Of a DNA stretch of 64,000 nucleotides, positions 43,694-52,831 are shown piece after piece (the stretch's first letter is position 1; every line of letters starts with the position of its first letter). The stretch spans positions 1-64,000 of the forward strand of contig NZ_LQOL01000111.1 in the NCBI RefSeq assembly GCF_002101555.1, written 5' to 3'. The position numbers were made by a program, and so were the translations under genes. This DNA comes from Mycolicibacterium canariasense. GTDB lineage: Bacteria > Actinomycetota > Actinomycetes > Mycobacteriales > Mycobacteriaceae. Under the pieces are notes generated by a model. The model had not been told where the DNA came from, did no database searches, and saw only the letters and a list, made by a program, of their open reading frames with translations.

Positions 43694-44596
43694 TTACAGG
43701 GTCTCGAAGATCTCCCGCGCCAGCTTGGCGGTCTCGGACGGCGTCTTGCCGACCTTCACGCCGGCGGCCTCGAGGGCTTCCTTCTTGCCCTGCGCGGTGC
43801 CCGCACCGTCGGAGACGATGGCACCGGCGTGGCCCATGGTCTTACCCTCCGGTGCGGTGAAACCGGCGACGTAGCCGACGACCGGCTTGGTGACGTTGGC
43901 CTGGATGTAGGCGCCGGCCTTCTCCTCGGCGTCGCCACCGATTTCGCCGATCATCACGATCAGCTTGGTCTCGGGATCCTTCTCGAACGCCTCGATGGCG
44001 TCGATGTGGGTGGTGCCGATGACCGGGTCGCCGCCGATCCCGATCGCGGTGGAGAAGCCGAGATCGCGCAGCTCGTACATCATCTGGTAGGTCAGCGTGC
44101 CGGACTTGGACACCAGACCGATCGGGCCCTTGCCGGTGATGTTGTTCGGCGTGATGCCGACCAGCGACTCACCGGGGGTGATGATGCCGGGGCAGTTCGG
44201 CCCGATGATCCGGGTCTTCTGGCCCTTCTCCACGTTGTAGGCCCACGCATAGGCGCTGTCCTGCACCGGGATTCCCTCGGTGATGACCACCAGCAGCGGG
44301 ATCTCGGCGTCGATGGCCTCGATGATGGCGTCCTTCGAGAAGGCCGGCGGCACGAAGGCGATCGACACGTCGGCGCCCGTCTCCTTGATGGCCTCGGCCA
44401 CCGAACCGAACACCGGCAGCTCGATATCGTTGCCGTTCTTGTCCTTATGCGAGACGGTCGTGCCGGCCTTGCGCGCGTTGACGCCGCCGACCACCTGGGT
44501 GCCGGCCTTGAGCATCAACGCGGTGTGCTTGGTGCCCTCGCCGCCGGTGATGCCCTGGACGATGACCTTGCTGTCCTTGTTCAGAAAAATCGACAT
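43694..44596 (-). CDS. sucD: Succinyl-CoA synthetase alpha subunit SucD
   Basis: SucD with SucC interconverts succinyl-CoA and succinate with nucleotide phosphorylation in the TCA cycle. The 300-residue protein has the CoA-binding Rossmann start ([19 protein letters not shown]), [13 protein letters not shown], and the phospho-histidine His256 in [18 protein letters not shown]. It starts 12 bases after sucC. Confidence 0.98.
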   Translation of the reverse strand: MSIFLNKDSKVIVQGITGGEGTKHTALMLKAGTQVVGGVNARKAGTTVSHKDKNGNDIELPVFGSVAEAIKETGADVSIAFVPPAFSKDAIIEAIDAEIPLLVVITEGIPVQDSAYAWAYNVEKGQKTRIIGPNCPGIITPGESLVGITPNNITGKGPIGLVSKSGTLTYQMMYELRDLGFSTAIGIGGDPVIGTTHIDAIEAFEKDPETKLIVMIGEIGGDAEEKAGAYIQANVTKPVVGYVAGFTAPEGKTMGHAGAIVSDGAGTAQGKKEALEAAGVKVGKTPSETAKLAREIFETL

Positions 44597-44608
44597 TGAT
44601 TGCGTCCC

Positions 44609-45772
44609 TTACTTGTTCGCCAGCTCGGCGGCTTTGTCGGCACCGGCGTCCATGGTCTCGGCCTGGATCACCAGCGGGTGGTTGGCCTCGGCCAGGATGC
44701 GCCGGCCCTCTTCGACGTTGTTGCCGTCCAGGCGAACCACGAGCGGCTTGTTGGCCTCGTCACCGAGGATCTGCAGCGCCTTGACGATGCCGTTGGCCAC
44801 CGCGTCGCACGCGGTGATGCCACCGAACACGTTCACGAACACACTCTTGACCTGAGAGTCCCCGAGGATGACGTCCAGCCCGGCGGCCATCACCTCGGCC
44901 GAGGCGCCACCACCGATGTCGAGGAAGTTGGCCGGCTTCACGTTGCCGTGCTTCTCGCCGGCGTAGGCGACGACGTCCAGGGTCGACATGACCAGACCGG
45001 CACCGTTACCGATGATGCCGACCTCGCCGTCGAGCTTGACGTAGTTGAGGTCGTTCTCCTTGGCCTTGAGCTCCAGGGGATCGGTGGCGTCCTTGTCCTC
45101 GAACTCCGCGTGCCCGGGCTGCCGGAAGTCGGCGTTGGCGTCCAGGGTGACCTTGCCGTCCAGCGCCAGGATCTGGTCGTCGGGGGTGCGCACCAGCGGG
45201 TTGACCTCGACCAGGGTGGCGTCCTCGCCGACGAAGACCTCCCACAGCTTCTGGATGGTCACCGCGGCGGCGTCGAGCACCTCGGCGGGCAGGTGGCCTT
45301 TCTCGGCGATCTCTCGCGCGAACGCCAGATCGACACCCTTGACGGCGTCGACCGGCACCTTGGCCAGCCGCTCGGGCTTGGTGGCCGCGACCTCTTCGAT
45401 CTCCATGCCGCCCTCGACCGAGCACATGGCCAGGTAGGTGCGGTTGGAGCGGTCCAGCAGGAAGGAGATGTAGTACTCCTCGGCGATGTCACTGGCCTCG
45501 GCGACGAGCAGCTTCTTGACGATGTGGCCCTTGATGTCCAGGCCGAGGATGTTCTGAGCGTGGGTGAAGGCGTCCTCCGGGGTGGCCGCGTACTTCACGC
45601 CGCCGGCCTTGCCGCGGCCGCCGACCTTGACCTGAGCCTTCACCATGACCGGCTTACCGATCTCCTCGGCGATCGCCTTGGCGTCCTCGGGCGAGTCGGT
45701 GACCCGGCCGGGCGTGGTGGGGACGTTGTGCTTGGCGAACAGCTCTTTCGCCTGATATTCGAAGAGATCCAT
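44609..45772 (-). CDS. sucC: Succinyl-CoA synthetase beta subunit SucC
   Basis: The 387-residue ATP-grasp subunit begins [19 protein letters not shown], has the grasp segment [19 protein letters not shown], the [18 protein letters not shown] region and the C-terminal flavodoxin-like part with [17 protein letters not shown] and [11 protein letters not shown]. It binds ATP or GTP and succinate. It precedes sucD and is divergent from the M23 peptidase gene with a shared ~270-base gap. Confidence 0.98.
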   Translation of the reverse strand: MDLFEYQAKELFAKHNVPTTPGRVTDSPEDAKAIAEEIGKPVMVKAQVKVGGRGKAGGVKYAATPEDAFTHAQNILGLDIKGHIVKKLLVAEASDIAEEYYISFLLDRSNRTYLAMCSVEGGMEIEEVAATKPERLAKVPVDAVKGVDLAFAREIAEKGHLPAEVLDAAAVTIQKLWEVFVGEDATLVEVNPLVRTPDDQILALDGKVTLDANADFRQPGHAEFEDKDATDPLELKAKENDLNYVKLDGEVGIIGNGAGLVMSTLDVVAYAGEKHGNVKPANFLDIGGGASAEVMAAGLDVILGDSQVKSVFVNVFGGITACDAVANGIVKALQILGDEANKPLVVRLDGNNVEEGRRILAEANHPLVIQAETMDAGADKAAELANK

Positions 45773-45920
45773 GAGCTCGGAGAAATCCCTGTCTGTCTGC
45801 GTTGACGTTTGAATTCACTTCAGCGTTTGGGCCTGACTGGCTCGCTGGCACTTTATCGACCCGCGGCACGACCTCCCCCACCGCCCACCTGACTTGTGCT
45901 AAATCTCACCGACCCCAACC

Positions 45921-45936
45921 AGTGATACAAGTCACA
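45921..45936. promoter_or_regulatory. CRP-like site between sucC and the M23 peptidase gene
   Basis: AGTGA-TACAAG-TCACA differs at one base from the TGTGA-N6-TCACA consensus. It lies 149 bases upstream of sucC and about 105 upstream of the peptidase start. It could serve either gene. Confidence 0.4.
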
Positions 45937-46041
45937 ATCCCGAATGGAATACCCGCTTGGGTTGCCACTCACATTCGCGTTTCGTTACCGTGCCTACTGG
46001 TCCAGATCACGGCAAGGTCACGAAAAGAAGGACATCGCAGG

Positions 46042-47124
46042 TTGCTTGAGCACAGTTCGCCCCGCTCCCCGAAGGGAACCGCGACGAGTGCTCGCAAGCC
46101 GATAACTCCTCCCTCTGCCGCCGAAGTGACCGACATCATCCCGTTCAACGAGTTCGGTGACCTGCCCGAGCTCGATTTCCGGGACAGCTCGGCGTTCGAC
46201 AAGGAGCAGCGCGTCATCGCGGCTCCGGAACTCGACGACCTGAACGACACCGACGACCTGGTCCCGTTGCGGCTGGCCGTGCCCACGGAGTTCCAAGCGG
46301 GCGAAACCTCGGACGCCGTCAAGCGCTCCACCCGCGGTTACCGGGACAGCCACACCGATCTGAGCGACGGCCTGGCCAAGACCGACATCATCGACATCCG
46401 CGGCCAGCGCACCGGTGGCGCACACCGCAAGCAGACCGTGGGCGCCGTCAAGAGCCGCCTACTGATCGCCGCAATGGCCGCCGGCGCCACCGCTTCGGGT
46501 GCGTACACGCTGAGCACCGCCGACTCGTCCAAGCCCACCTCGGACACCATCCTGACCGGCGCACAGGCCGGCATCAGCGGCGGTGTGATCACCGGGTCGA
46601 CCGATGGCATGCAGATCGTCACCGTCGAGCCGGCCGCCAGCTCCGCGGTACACGCCGAGGAGATCACCAAGGCCGCCGCCTTCGCCCAGGAGCGCGCCGA
46701 GCGGGAAGCCCGGCTGTCCCGCCCGCTGTTCGTGATGCCCACCAAGGGTGTGTGGACGTCGGGCTTCGGTTACCGATGGGGCGTGTTGCACGCCGGCATC
46801 GACATCGCCGGACCGATCGGCACGCCCATCGTGGCCGTGGCCGATGGCACCGTCATCGACGCCGGGCCGACCGCCGGCTACGGCGCGTGGGTCAAGATCC
46901 GCCACAACGACGGCACCGTCACGCTGTACGGCCACGTCAACACCTGGCTGGTGTCGGTCGGGCAGCGCGTGATGGCCGGCGACCAGATCGCCACCATCGG
47001 CAACCGCGGCAACTCGACCGGCCCGCACTGCCACTTCGAGGTCTTGCTCAACGGCAGCAACCGCATCGACCCGGTGCCGTGGCTTGCTCAGCGGGGGCTT
47101 AGCCCCGGCACCTACGTTGGATGA
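46042..47124 (+). CDS. M23-family (LytM) peptidoglycan endopeptidase, Rv0950c-like
   Basis: The 360-residue protein has an N-terminal cytosolic acidic region (DIIPFNEFGDLPELDF), a single membrane anchor near residues 137-153 (LLIAAMAAGATASGAY), a linker with an EEITKAAAFAQERAEREARL helix, and a C-terminal LytM domain: GYRWGVLHAGIDIAGP (HxxxD) and TGPHCHFEV (HxH) supply the zinc ligands. It should cleave peptidoglycan cross-bridges outside the membrane. I choose the TTG at 46042 because AGAAGGA precedes it; no ATG or GTG fits better, and the frame upstream is noncoding-like. Confidence 0.88.
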   Translation: MLEHSSPRSPKGTATSARKPITPPSAAEVTDIIPFNEFGDLPELDFRDSSAFDKEQRVIAAPELDDLNDTDDLVPLRLAVPTEFQAGETSDAVKRSTRGYRDSHTDLSDGLAKTDIIDIRGQRTGGAHRKQTVGAVKSRLLIAAMAAGATASGAYTLSTADSSKPTSDTILTGAQAGISGGVITGSTDGMQIVTVEPAASSAVHAEEITKAAAFAQERAEREARLSRPLFVMPTKGVWTSGFGYRWGVLHAGIDIAGPIGTPIVAVADGTVIDAGPTAGYGAWVKIRHNDGTVTLYGHVNTWLVSVGQRVMAGDQIATIGNRGNSTGPHCHFEVLLNGSNRIDPVPWLAQRGLSPGTYVG

Positions 47125-47125
47125 T

Positions 47126-47677
47126 GTGAGTTCCGACCCGTCCGACGAACCCCGCACGAACATCATCCGCCGGAGCCCCACCGGTTCGTTCCCGGCGATC
47201 GGGGATGACCGCACCGCCTTCGTGCGCAGCCCGGCCGAGCCCGACCAAACCAGCTACATCCCCAGCTACACCCCGCGCCCCACGCCGCAGGCGGTGTCGG
47301 CGCGGCGCGAACCCACCGCCGCGGCGGCCATTGCCGCGGCGGTGTTCAGCATCCTGACCGGCTGGGCCACCGCCGTCATCGCCACCGACCTGATCGCCGG
47401 CTGGTGGCGCACCGATCGGCTGTTCTGCGTGGCCATCGGATTCCTGACCGCGATCTCGGCGGCGGCCGCGATCGGTGGCCTGATCGCACTGCTGCTGCGC
47501 CGCCGGCTGGGCCGGCTGCTCATCGTCATCGGCGCGGCGATCGGACTGATGATCTTCGGCTGCCTGTTCCTGGCCGGCGCGCGACTGCACCCCGTCGTCT
47601 ACGCGATGCCGGTGTTGCCGGTCGCCGCGATCGTGCTGGCGCTGCTGCCCGCGACGGGCCGTTGGGCGCGCGGCTGA
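47126..47677 (+). CDS. Four-helix membrane protein of unknown function
   Basis: The 183-residue product begins at the GTG at 47126, one base after the peptidase stop, so it is coupled to it. After a polar 65-residue N-terminus (VSSDPSDEPRTNIIRRSPTG) it has four membrane helices (about residues 64-88, 97-120, 127-148, 155-172). No catalytic motif is visible. It ends directly against the convergent uvrD1 stop codon with no gap. Coupling suggests a link with the peptidoglycan hydrolase, without direct proof. Confidence 0.72.
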   Translation: MSSDPSDEPRTNIIRRSPTGSFPAIGDDRTAFVRSPAEPDQTSYIPSYTPRPTPQAVSARREPTAAAAIAAAVFSILTGWATAVIATDLIAGWWRTDRLFCVAIGFLTAISAAAAIGGLIALLLRRRLGRLLIVIGAAIGLMIFGCLFLAGARLHPVVYAMPVLPVAAIVLALLPATGRWARG

Positions 47678-49981
47678 CTAGAGCTTGCTGACCGGCGCGT
47701 GGTTGTGCATCAGCTTGACCCGGCCCGCACTGCCGAAGTCGATGAGCGACATGGCCGATTCGCCCATGCCGGAGACCTCTTCCACCCGGCCCAGCCCGTA
47801 CTTGTCGTGGGTGACCCGGTCACCCGGCTCGAGCACCAGCAGCGTGCGGTTACGTCCCGCCGAGGACCGAGCCGGTGCCGGACGCGCGCTGTCGGCGAAC
47901 CGGCCCACACTGCGCGGGGCGCTCAACACCGACGCCGGCGTCTCGACGCGGCGCCAGTTGATCAGTTCTTCCGGGATCTCCCGCAGGAACCGGGACTCCG
48001 GATTGAGCATCGGCTGTCCCCACGATGACCGCACCTTGGCCCGGCTCAGGTAGAGCCGCTGCCGGGCCCGAGTGATCCCCACGTAGGCCAGGCGGCGCTC
48101 CTCGGACAGCTCGGTCGGGTCGCCGAGCGCCCGCATGTGCGGGAACATGCCGTCCTCCCAGCCGGTCACGAACACCACCGGGAATTCCAGTCCCTTGGCG
48201 GTGTGCAGGGTCATCATGGTGACCACGCCGGTGCCGTGCTCGGGGATCTCGTCGGTGTCGGCGACCAGTGACACCCGCTCCAGGAACTGCGCCAGCACCC
48301 CGGTTTCCGGGACGTCTTCGTCGAGCTCCTCTTCCTCGCGCAGCGCCTGCGCATTGGCCAGGTCGATACTGAATTCGTGTGCGACGCTGACCAATTCGTT
48401 GAGGTTGTCCAAGCGCGCCAGATCCTGCGGATCGTTGGACGCCTCGAGTTCGCGACGGTAGCCGGTGCGGTCGAGCACCGACTCGACGAGGTCGCCCAGC
48501 TCACCGTCGAGGCCGCCGCGCAACTCGTCGAGCAGCGCCACGAACGAGGCAATGGCCTTCTCCGAGCGAGTGTTGAGCATCGGGACCTTGCCCTCGGCAG
48601 CGGCCTGCAGGGCGTCGTTGAAGCTGGCCCCGGTGTTCTCGGCGTACACCGCCACGCACGCCTCTGCGCGGTCCCCGATACCGCGGCGGGGGGTGTTCAG
48701 GATGCGCCGCATGCTCACCGAGTCGCCAGGGTTGTCCAGCACCCGCAGGTAGGCGACGATATCGCGAATTTCCTTGCGCTCGTAGAACCGAACGCCGCCG
48801 ACAACCTTGTACGGGATGCCGGACCGGATGAACACCTCTTCCAGTGCACGCGAGGAGTTGTTGGTCCGGTAGAACACGGCGACGTCGCTGTAGTTGATCT
48901 GATCCTGGTCGGCCAGCGCGTCGATCTCACCGGCGACGAACCGCGCCTCGTCGTGCTCGTTGTCGGCGACGTACCCGACGATCAGCTCACCGTCACCGGA
49001 GTCGGTCCACAACCGCTTCTCCCGACGCCCCGCGTTGCGGGAGATGACGGCGTTGGCCGCATTCAGGATGGTCTGGGTGGAGCGGTAATTCTGTTCCAGC
49101 AGAATGGTTGTCGCGTTCGGGTAGTCGCGTTCGAAATCCTCGATGTTGCGGATGGTGGCACCGCGGAACGCGTAGATGGACTGATCGGCGTCGCCCACCA
49201 CACAGAGCTCTCCCGGCGGCACCTGGTCGTCGGGGTCATGCCCGACCAGCTCCCGCACCAGCACGTACTGGGCGTGGTTGGTGTCCTGGTACTCGTCGAC
49301 CAGGATGTGCCGGAACCGGCGCCGGTAGTACTGGGCCACCTGTGGAAACGCTTGCAGCACACCGACGGTCTCGCCGATCAGGTCGTCGAAGTCCAGCGCG
49401 TTGGCGGCGCGCAGCCGGCGCTGGTACTCACCGAACACCGAGGCCACGGTTTTCGACATGTCGTCGGAGGAGTCCGTCAGCTCGGCGACCGCCCGCTCCG
49501 GATCGATCAGTTCGTTCTTCAGGTTGGAGATCCCGTTGGACAGCACCCGCGGCGAGTACCGTTTGGTGTCCAGCCCCATGTCCTTGGCGATCATCATCAA
49601 CAGGCGCCGAGAATCGTCGGCGTCGTAGATGGAGAAGTTGGAGTTCAGGCCGGGCAGCAGCGAGGCCTGGTTGCGCAGGATGCGCACACACGTCGAGTGG
49701 AACGTCGACACCCACATGTTGCGCGCCCGGGGCCCGACCAGTTGGACCACGCGCTCGCGCATCTCCGCGGCGGCCTTGTTGGTGAAGGTGATGGCCAGGA
49801 TCTGCCCGACGCCGACGTCCCGGGCGGCCAGCAGATAGGCCACCCTTCTGGTCAGCACCGCCGTCTTGCCCGACCCGGCGCCGGCCACGATGAGCAACGG
49901 CGACCCCTCGTGCAGCACAGCTTGGCGTTGCTGCGGGTTGAGTCCGTCGAGGAGTTGATCGGTTTCGCTGATGACGCTCAT
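47678..49981 (-). CDS. uvrD1: ATP-dependent DNA helicase UvrD1/PcrA
   Basis: The 767-residue SF1A helicase unwinds DNA 3' to 5' in repair. Motifs in order: Q motif LNPQQRQAV, Walker A AGAGSGKT (33-40), Ia TFTNKAA, II VDEYQDTN, III GDADQSIYAFRGA, IV QNYRST, V VTMMTLHTAKGLEF, VI YVGITRARQRLYL. The C-terminal tail ends in a Tudor-like domain (GDRVTHDKYGLGRVEEVSG) that binds RNA polymerase or Ku in relatives. The ATG at 49981 is used. Order relative to chorismate mutase and pgi matches M. tuberculosis Rv0949. Confidence 0.97.
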   Translation of the reverse strand: MSVISETDQLLDGLNPQQRQAVLHEGSPLLIVAGAGSGKTAVLTRRVAYLLAARDVGVGQILAITFTNKAAAEMRERVVQLVGPRARNMWVSTFHSTCVRILRNQASLLPGLNSNFSIYDADDSRRLLMMIAKDMGLDTKRYSPRVLSNGISNLKNELIDPERAVAELTDSSDDMSKTVASVFGEYQRRLRAANALDFDDLIGETVGVLQAFPQVAQYYRRRFRHILVDEYQDTNHAQYVLVRELVGHDPDDQVPPGELCVVGDADQSIYAFRGATIRNIEDFERDYPNATTILLEQNYRSTQTILNAANAVISRNAGRREKRLWTDSGDGELIVGYVADNEHDEARFVAGEIDALADQDQINYSDVAVFYRTNNSSRALEEVFIRSGIPYKVVGGVRFYERKEIRDIVAYLRVLDNPGDSVSMRRILNTPRRGIGDRAEACVAVYAENTGASFNDALQAAAEGKVPMLNTRSEKAIASFVALLDELRGGLDGELGDLVESVLDRTGYRRELEASNDPQDLARLDNLNELVSVAHEFSIDLANAQALREEEELDEDVPETGVLAQFLERVSLVADTDEIPEHGTGVVTMMTLHTAKGLEFPVVFVTGWEDGMFPHMRALGDPTELSEERRLAYVGITRARQRLYLSRAKVRSSWGQPMLNPESRFLREIPEELINWRRVETPASVLSAPRSVGRFADSARPAPARSSAGRNRTLLVLEPGDRVTHDKYGLGRVEEVSGMGESAMSLIDFGSAGRVKLMHNHAPVSKL

Positions 49982-50218
49982 ATCGGTGTCAAACCTACCG
50001 CTGCACGGTGACACTTTTTGCGTCGACGGCCAGCTTGATGGCACACTCGAAACGTGCTCCAGCAGCAGGGACGATTTTTTTACGGGTACCGATCCGCGGT
50101 GCCCGTGGTCTAGCTGCTTCCCAGAGCCCCGCGGTCCGCATCCGGATCCGGGGCTCGTCTGTTGTGTGAGGCCCGAAACCGGATGAAACCAGAACCCACC
50201 AACAGTGAGGAGTCATCC

Positions 50219-50479
50219 ATGAGTCTCGAAACCGACGCCCCCAACATCGACGACCTCCGCCTGGAGATCGACCGGCTGGACGCCGAGATCCTGGCCGCCA
50301 TCAAGCGGCGCAAAGAGGTCTCCCAGACCATCGGCAAGATCCGGATGGCCTCCGGCGGCACCCGCCTGGTGCACAGCCGGGAGATGAAGGTGATCGAGCG
50401 CTACAGCGAGCTCGGCCCCGAGGGCAAGGACCTGGCGATGCTGCTGCTGCAGATGGGCCGCGGCCGCTTGGGCCACTGA
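50219..50479 (+). CDS. Chorismate mutase (AroQ delta type, Rv0948c-like)
   Basis: The 86-residue all-helical enzyme converts chorismate to prephenate for phenylalanine and tyrosine synthesis. It shows LRLEIDRLDAEILAAIKRRKEVSQTIGKIRMASGG, then RLVHSREMKVIERYSELG and the C-terminal GRGRLGH that in the delta subclass contacts DAHP synthase, which activates the mutase. GAGGAG six bases before the ATG at 50219 decides the start; a longer form from 50183 is possible. It is divergent from uvrD1. Confidence 0.93.
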   Translation: MSLETDAPNIDDLRLEIDRLDAEILAAIKRRKEVSQTIGKIRMASGGTRLVHSREMKVIERYSELGPEGKDLAMLLLQMGRGRLGH

Positions 50480-50489
50480 GGCTGGGCCC

Positions 50490-51239
50490 CTAGGGCTTGG
50501 CGAAGCCGGCCTGGGCCAGCACCTTCTGACCAGCCGCCCCGGTGACGAGTTCGACGAACTTGTGCGCCAGGTCCGGGTCGGCGGCGCCCTTCAGCGTCGC
50601 GATCGGGTAGGTGTTCACCGCGCCCGCCGACTCCGGGAAGGCGACCCCGTCCACCTTGCCGCCCGAGCCGGCGACGTCGGTGACGTACACCAGCCCGGCG
50701 TCGGCCTGACCGGTCGACACCTTGCCCAGCACGTCGGTCACCGACGACTCCTCACTGACCGGGGCCAGCGTCACCTTGGTGGCGTCCTCGAGCTTCTTGG
50801 TGGCGGCCCCGCACGGCACCTGCGGCGCGCACACCACGACGGCCAGGCCCGGCCTGGCCAGGTCGCCGAAGGTCTTGATGCCCTTGGGGTTGCCCGGGGG
50901 CACCGCGATGGTCAGGGTGTTGGTGGCGAAGCTCACCGGATTGCCGGCCAGCAGCCCGGCCTGGGCCGCCTTGTCCATGTTCTTGGTATCCGCCGAGGCG
51001 AACACGTCGGCCTTGGCGCCCTGGGTCAACTGGGTCACCAGGTCCGACGAGCCGGCGAAGGAGAACTCCACCGTCGCGCCGGGGTTGTCGGTCTTGAACT
51101 GCTCGCCGATCTGCGTGAACGTCTGCTTGAGCGAGGCCGCCGCGAACACCACCAGGTGCTGATCGGGTGCGGGCTTGTCGGAGCCGCATCCCGCGGCCAA
51201 CATCGCGGCGGCGAGTATCAGCGCGGCCGAGCGTTTCAT
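50490..51239 (-). CDS. modA: Molybdate-binding lipoprotein ModA
   Basis: The 249-residue protein has a lipoprotein signal (ALILAAAMLAAGC, lipidated Cys near 18) and a periplasmic-binding-protein type II fold: HLVVFAAASLKQTFTQIGEQF, FSFAGSSDLVTQLTQGAKADVFASAD and VYVTDVAGSGGKVDGVAFP. The Ser in AAASL and SGSS-like loop fit oxyanion binding. It delivers molybdate to ModBC, but no modB or modC lies in this window. It starts just below the second copy of the 63-bp element. Confidence 0.92.
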   Translation of the reverse strand: MKRSAALILAAAMLAAGCGSDKPAPDQHLVVFAAASLKQTFTQIGEQFKTDNPGATVEFSFAGSSDLVTQLTQGAKADVFASADTKNMDKAAQAGLLAGNPVSFATNTLTIAVPPGNPKGIKTFGDLARPGLAVVVCAPQVPCGAATKKLEDATKVTLAPVSEESSVTDVLGKVSTGQADAGLVYVTDVAGSGGKVDGVAFPESAGAVNTYPIATLKGAADPDLAHKFVELVTGAAGQKVLAQAGFAKP

Positions 51240-51252
51240 GTGCTGTCTCTCT

Positions 51253-51315
51253 CGCCGAGTTCGACGTTTTGCCGGGATCCGCCCGCACTCTCGCGCCCGT
51301 TTGATCAATTGGGCG
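51253..51315 (-). repeat. 63-bp intergenic element, copy 2
   Basis: Read toward modA it starts CGCCC-AATTGATCAAAC-GGGCG, eight bases after the gabD stop, and ends 13 bases before the modA start. The palindromic head is identical to copy 1; the middle is more diverged. Confidence 0.8.
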
Positions 51316-51323
51316 GGACGGGG

Positions 51324-52781
51324 TCAGGGGGTGAAGGCGATGTACTTGGTCTCCAGGTACTCCTCGATGCCCTCGGTGCCGCCCTCGCGGCCGAAGCCGG
51401 ACTGCTTCACGCCGCCGAACGGCGCGGCCGGATCGGAGATCACCCCTCGGTTCACGCCCACCATGCCGGCGTCCACCGCCTCGGCCACCCGCAGCGCCCG
51501 GTCCAGCGACTGCGTGTAGATGTAAGACGCCAACCCGTACTCGGTGTCGTTGGCCGCGGCGATGCCCTCCTCCTCGGTGTCGAACCCGATGATCGGCGCG
51601 ACCGGGCCGAACACCTCCTCCTTGAGGATCCGTGCGTCGGCGGGCACGGCGTCGAGCACCGTGGCGGGGAAGAAGTTGCCCGGTCCGGCGGGCGCCTCAC
51701 CGCCGACGGCGACCTCGGCGCCGCGTTGCACGGCGTCGGACACCAGCTCGTTGACGATGCCCAGCTGCTTGGGTGAGATCAGCGGCCCCAGCGTCGACGC
51801 GTCGTCCAAGCCGTTGCCCAGCTGGTACTCGCCCATCCGCTTGACCAGCTTCTCGGTGAACTCCGCGCGCACCGCGTTGGCGACGTGGAACCGGTTGGCC
51901 GCCGTGCAGGCCTCGCCACCGTTGCGCATCTTGGCCAGCAGGGCGCCCTCGACGGCGGCGTCGACATCGGCGTCGTCGAACACCACGAAGGGCGCGTTGC
52001 CGCCGAGCTCCATCGACGTGCGCAGCAGCTTGTCCGACGACTGCTTAACCAGCGCCTTGCCGACGCCGGTGGAGCCGGTGAACGTCAGCTTGCGCAGCCG
52101 GCCGTCGTCGATCAGGGCTGTGGTCAGCGCGCCGGGATCGGACGTGGGCAGCACCGACAGCACGCCCTTGGGCAGGCCGGCCTCATCGATCAGCTTGGCC
52201 AGCAGCAGCATGGTCAGCGGGGTTTCCTGCGCGGGCTTGACGATCATGGTGCAGCCGGCGGCCAGCGCCGGGCCGATCTTGCGGGTGCCCATCGCCAGCG
52301 GGAAGTTCCACGGCGTGATCGCGTAACACGGCCCGACGGGCATCTTGGTCACCAAGATGCGCCCGGTGCCGGCCGGGCTGTGGGTGTAACGGCCGTCGAT
52401 GCGCACCGCCTCCTCGGAGAACCAGCGGAAGAACTCGGCGCCGTATTTCACCTCGCCGCGGCTCTCGGCGATGACCTTGCCCATCTCCAGGGTCATCAGG
52501 GTGGCCACGTCTTCGGCACGCGCCGTGATGGTTTCGAACACCGAGCGCAGGATCTCACCGCGTTCGCGCGCCGGGGTGGCGGCCCAGTCGGCCTGCACGG
52601 CCGCCGCGGCGTCCAGCGCGGCGATACCGTCTTGCGGCGTCGCGTCGGCCACCGAGGTGATCACCTCGTCGGTCGCCGGATTGTGCACCTCGAACGTCGA
52701 CGTGCCGGCGCGCTCCTCACCGCCGATCCACAGTCCTGTGGGCACGGATGAGATCAGCTCTGCCAAGTGTTCGGTGCGCAT
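51324..52781 (-). CDS. gabD: NAD(P)-dependent succinate-semialdehyde dehydrogenase GabD-like
   Basis: The 485-residue aldehyde dehydrogenase has YAITPWNFPLAMGTRKIGPALAAGCT, KPAQETPLTMLLLAKL, GSTGVGKALV, the general-base Glu in MELGGNAPFVV and the nucleophile Cys292 in GGEACTAANRFHV, plus the C-terminal KQSGFGREGGTEGIEEY. It would oxidise succinic semialdehyde to succinate; related aldehydes are possible. Start ATG at 52781. It is divergent from pgi with a 50-base gap. Confidence 0.92.
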   Translation of the reverse strand: MRTEHLAELISSVPTGLWIGGEERAGTSTFEVHNPATDEVITSVADATPQDGIAALDAAAAVQADWAATPARERGEILRSVFETITARAEDVATLMTLEMGKVIAESRGEVKYGAEFFRWFSEEAVRIDGRYTHSPAGTGRILVTKMPVGPCYAITPWNFPLAMGTRKIGPALAAGCTMIVKPAQETPLTMLLLAKLIDEAGLPKGVLSVLPTSDPGALTTALIDDGRLRKLTFTGSTGVGKALVKQSSDKLLRTSMELGGNAPFVVFDDADVDAAVEGALLAKMRNGGEACTAANRFHVANAVRAEFTEKLVKRMGEYQLGNGLDDASTLGPLISPKQLGIVNELVSDAVQRGAEVAVGGEAPAGPGNFFPATVLDAVPADARILKEEVFGPVAPIIGFDTEEEGIAAANDTEYGLASYIYTQSLDRALRVAEAVDAGMVGVNRGVISDPAAPFGGVKQSGFGREGGTEGIEEYLETKYIAFTP

Positions 52782-52831
52782 ACATCCATCATGTACACCC
52801 TCGACACGCACGCCGCACTAAGGTCTGAAGA

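Noticed and set aside
45773-46041. A c-di-AMP (ydaO) riboswitch upstream of the M23 peptidase
   Set aside because: Actinobacterial wall hydrolases sometimes have one, but I could not find its conserved segments in this gap.
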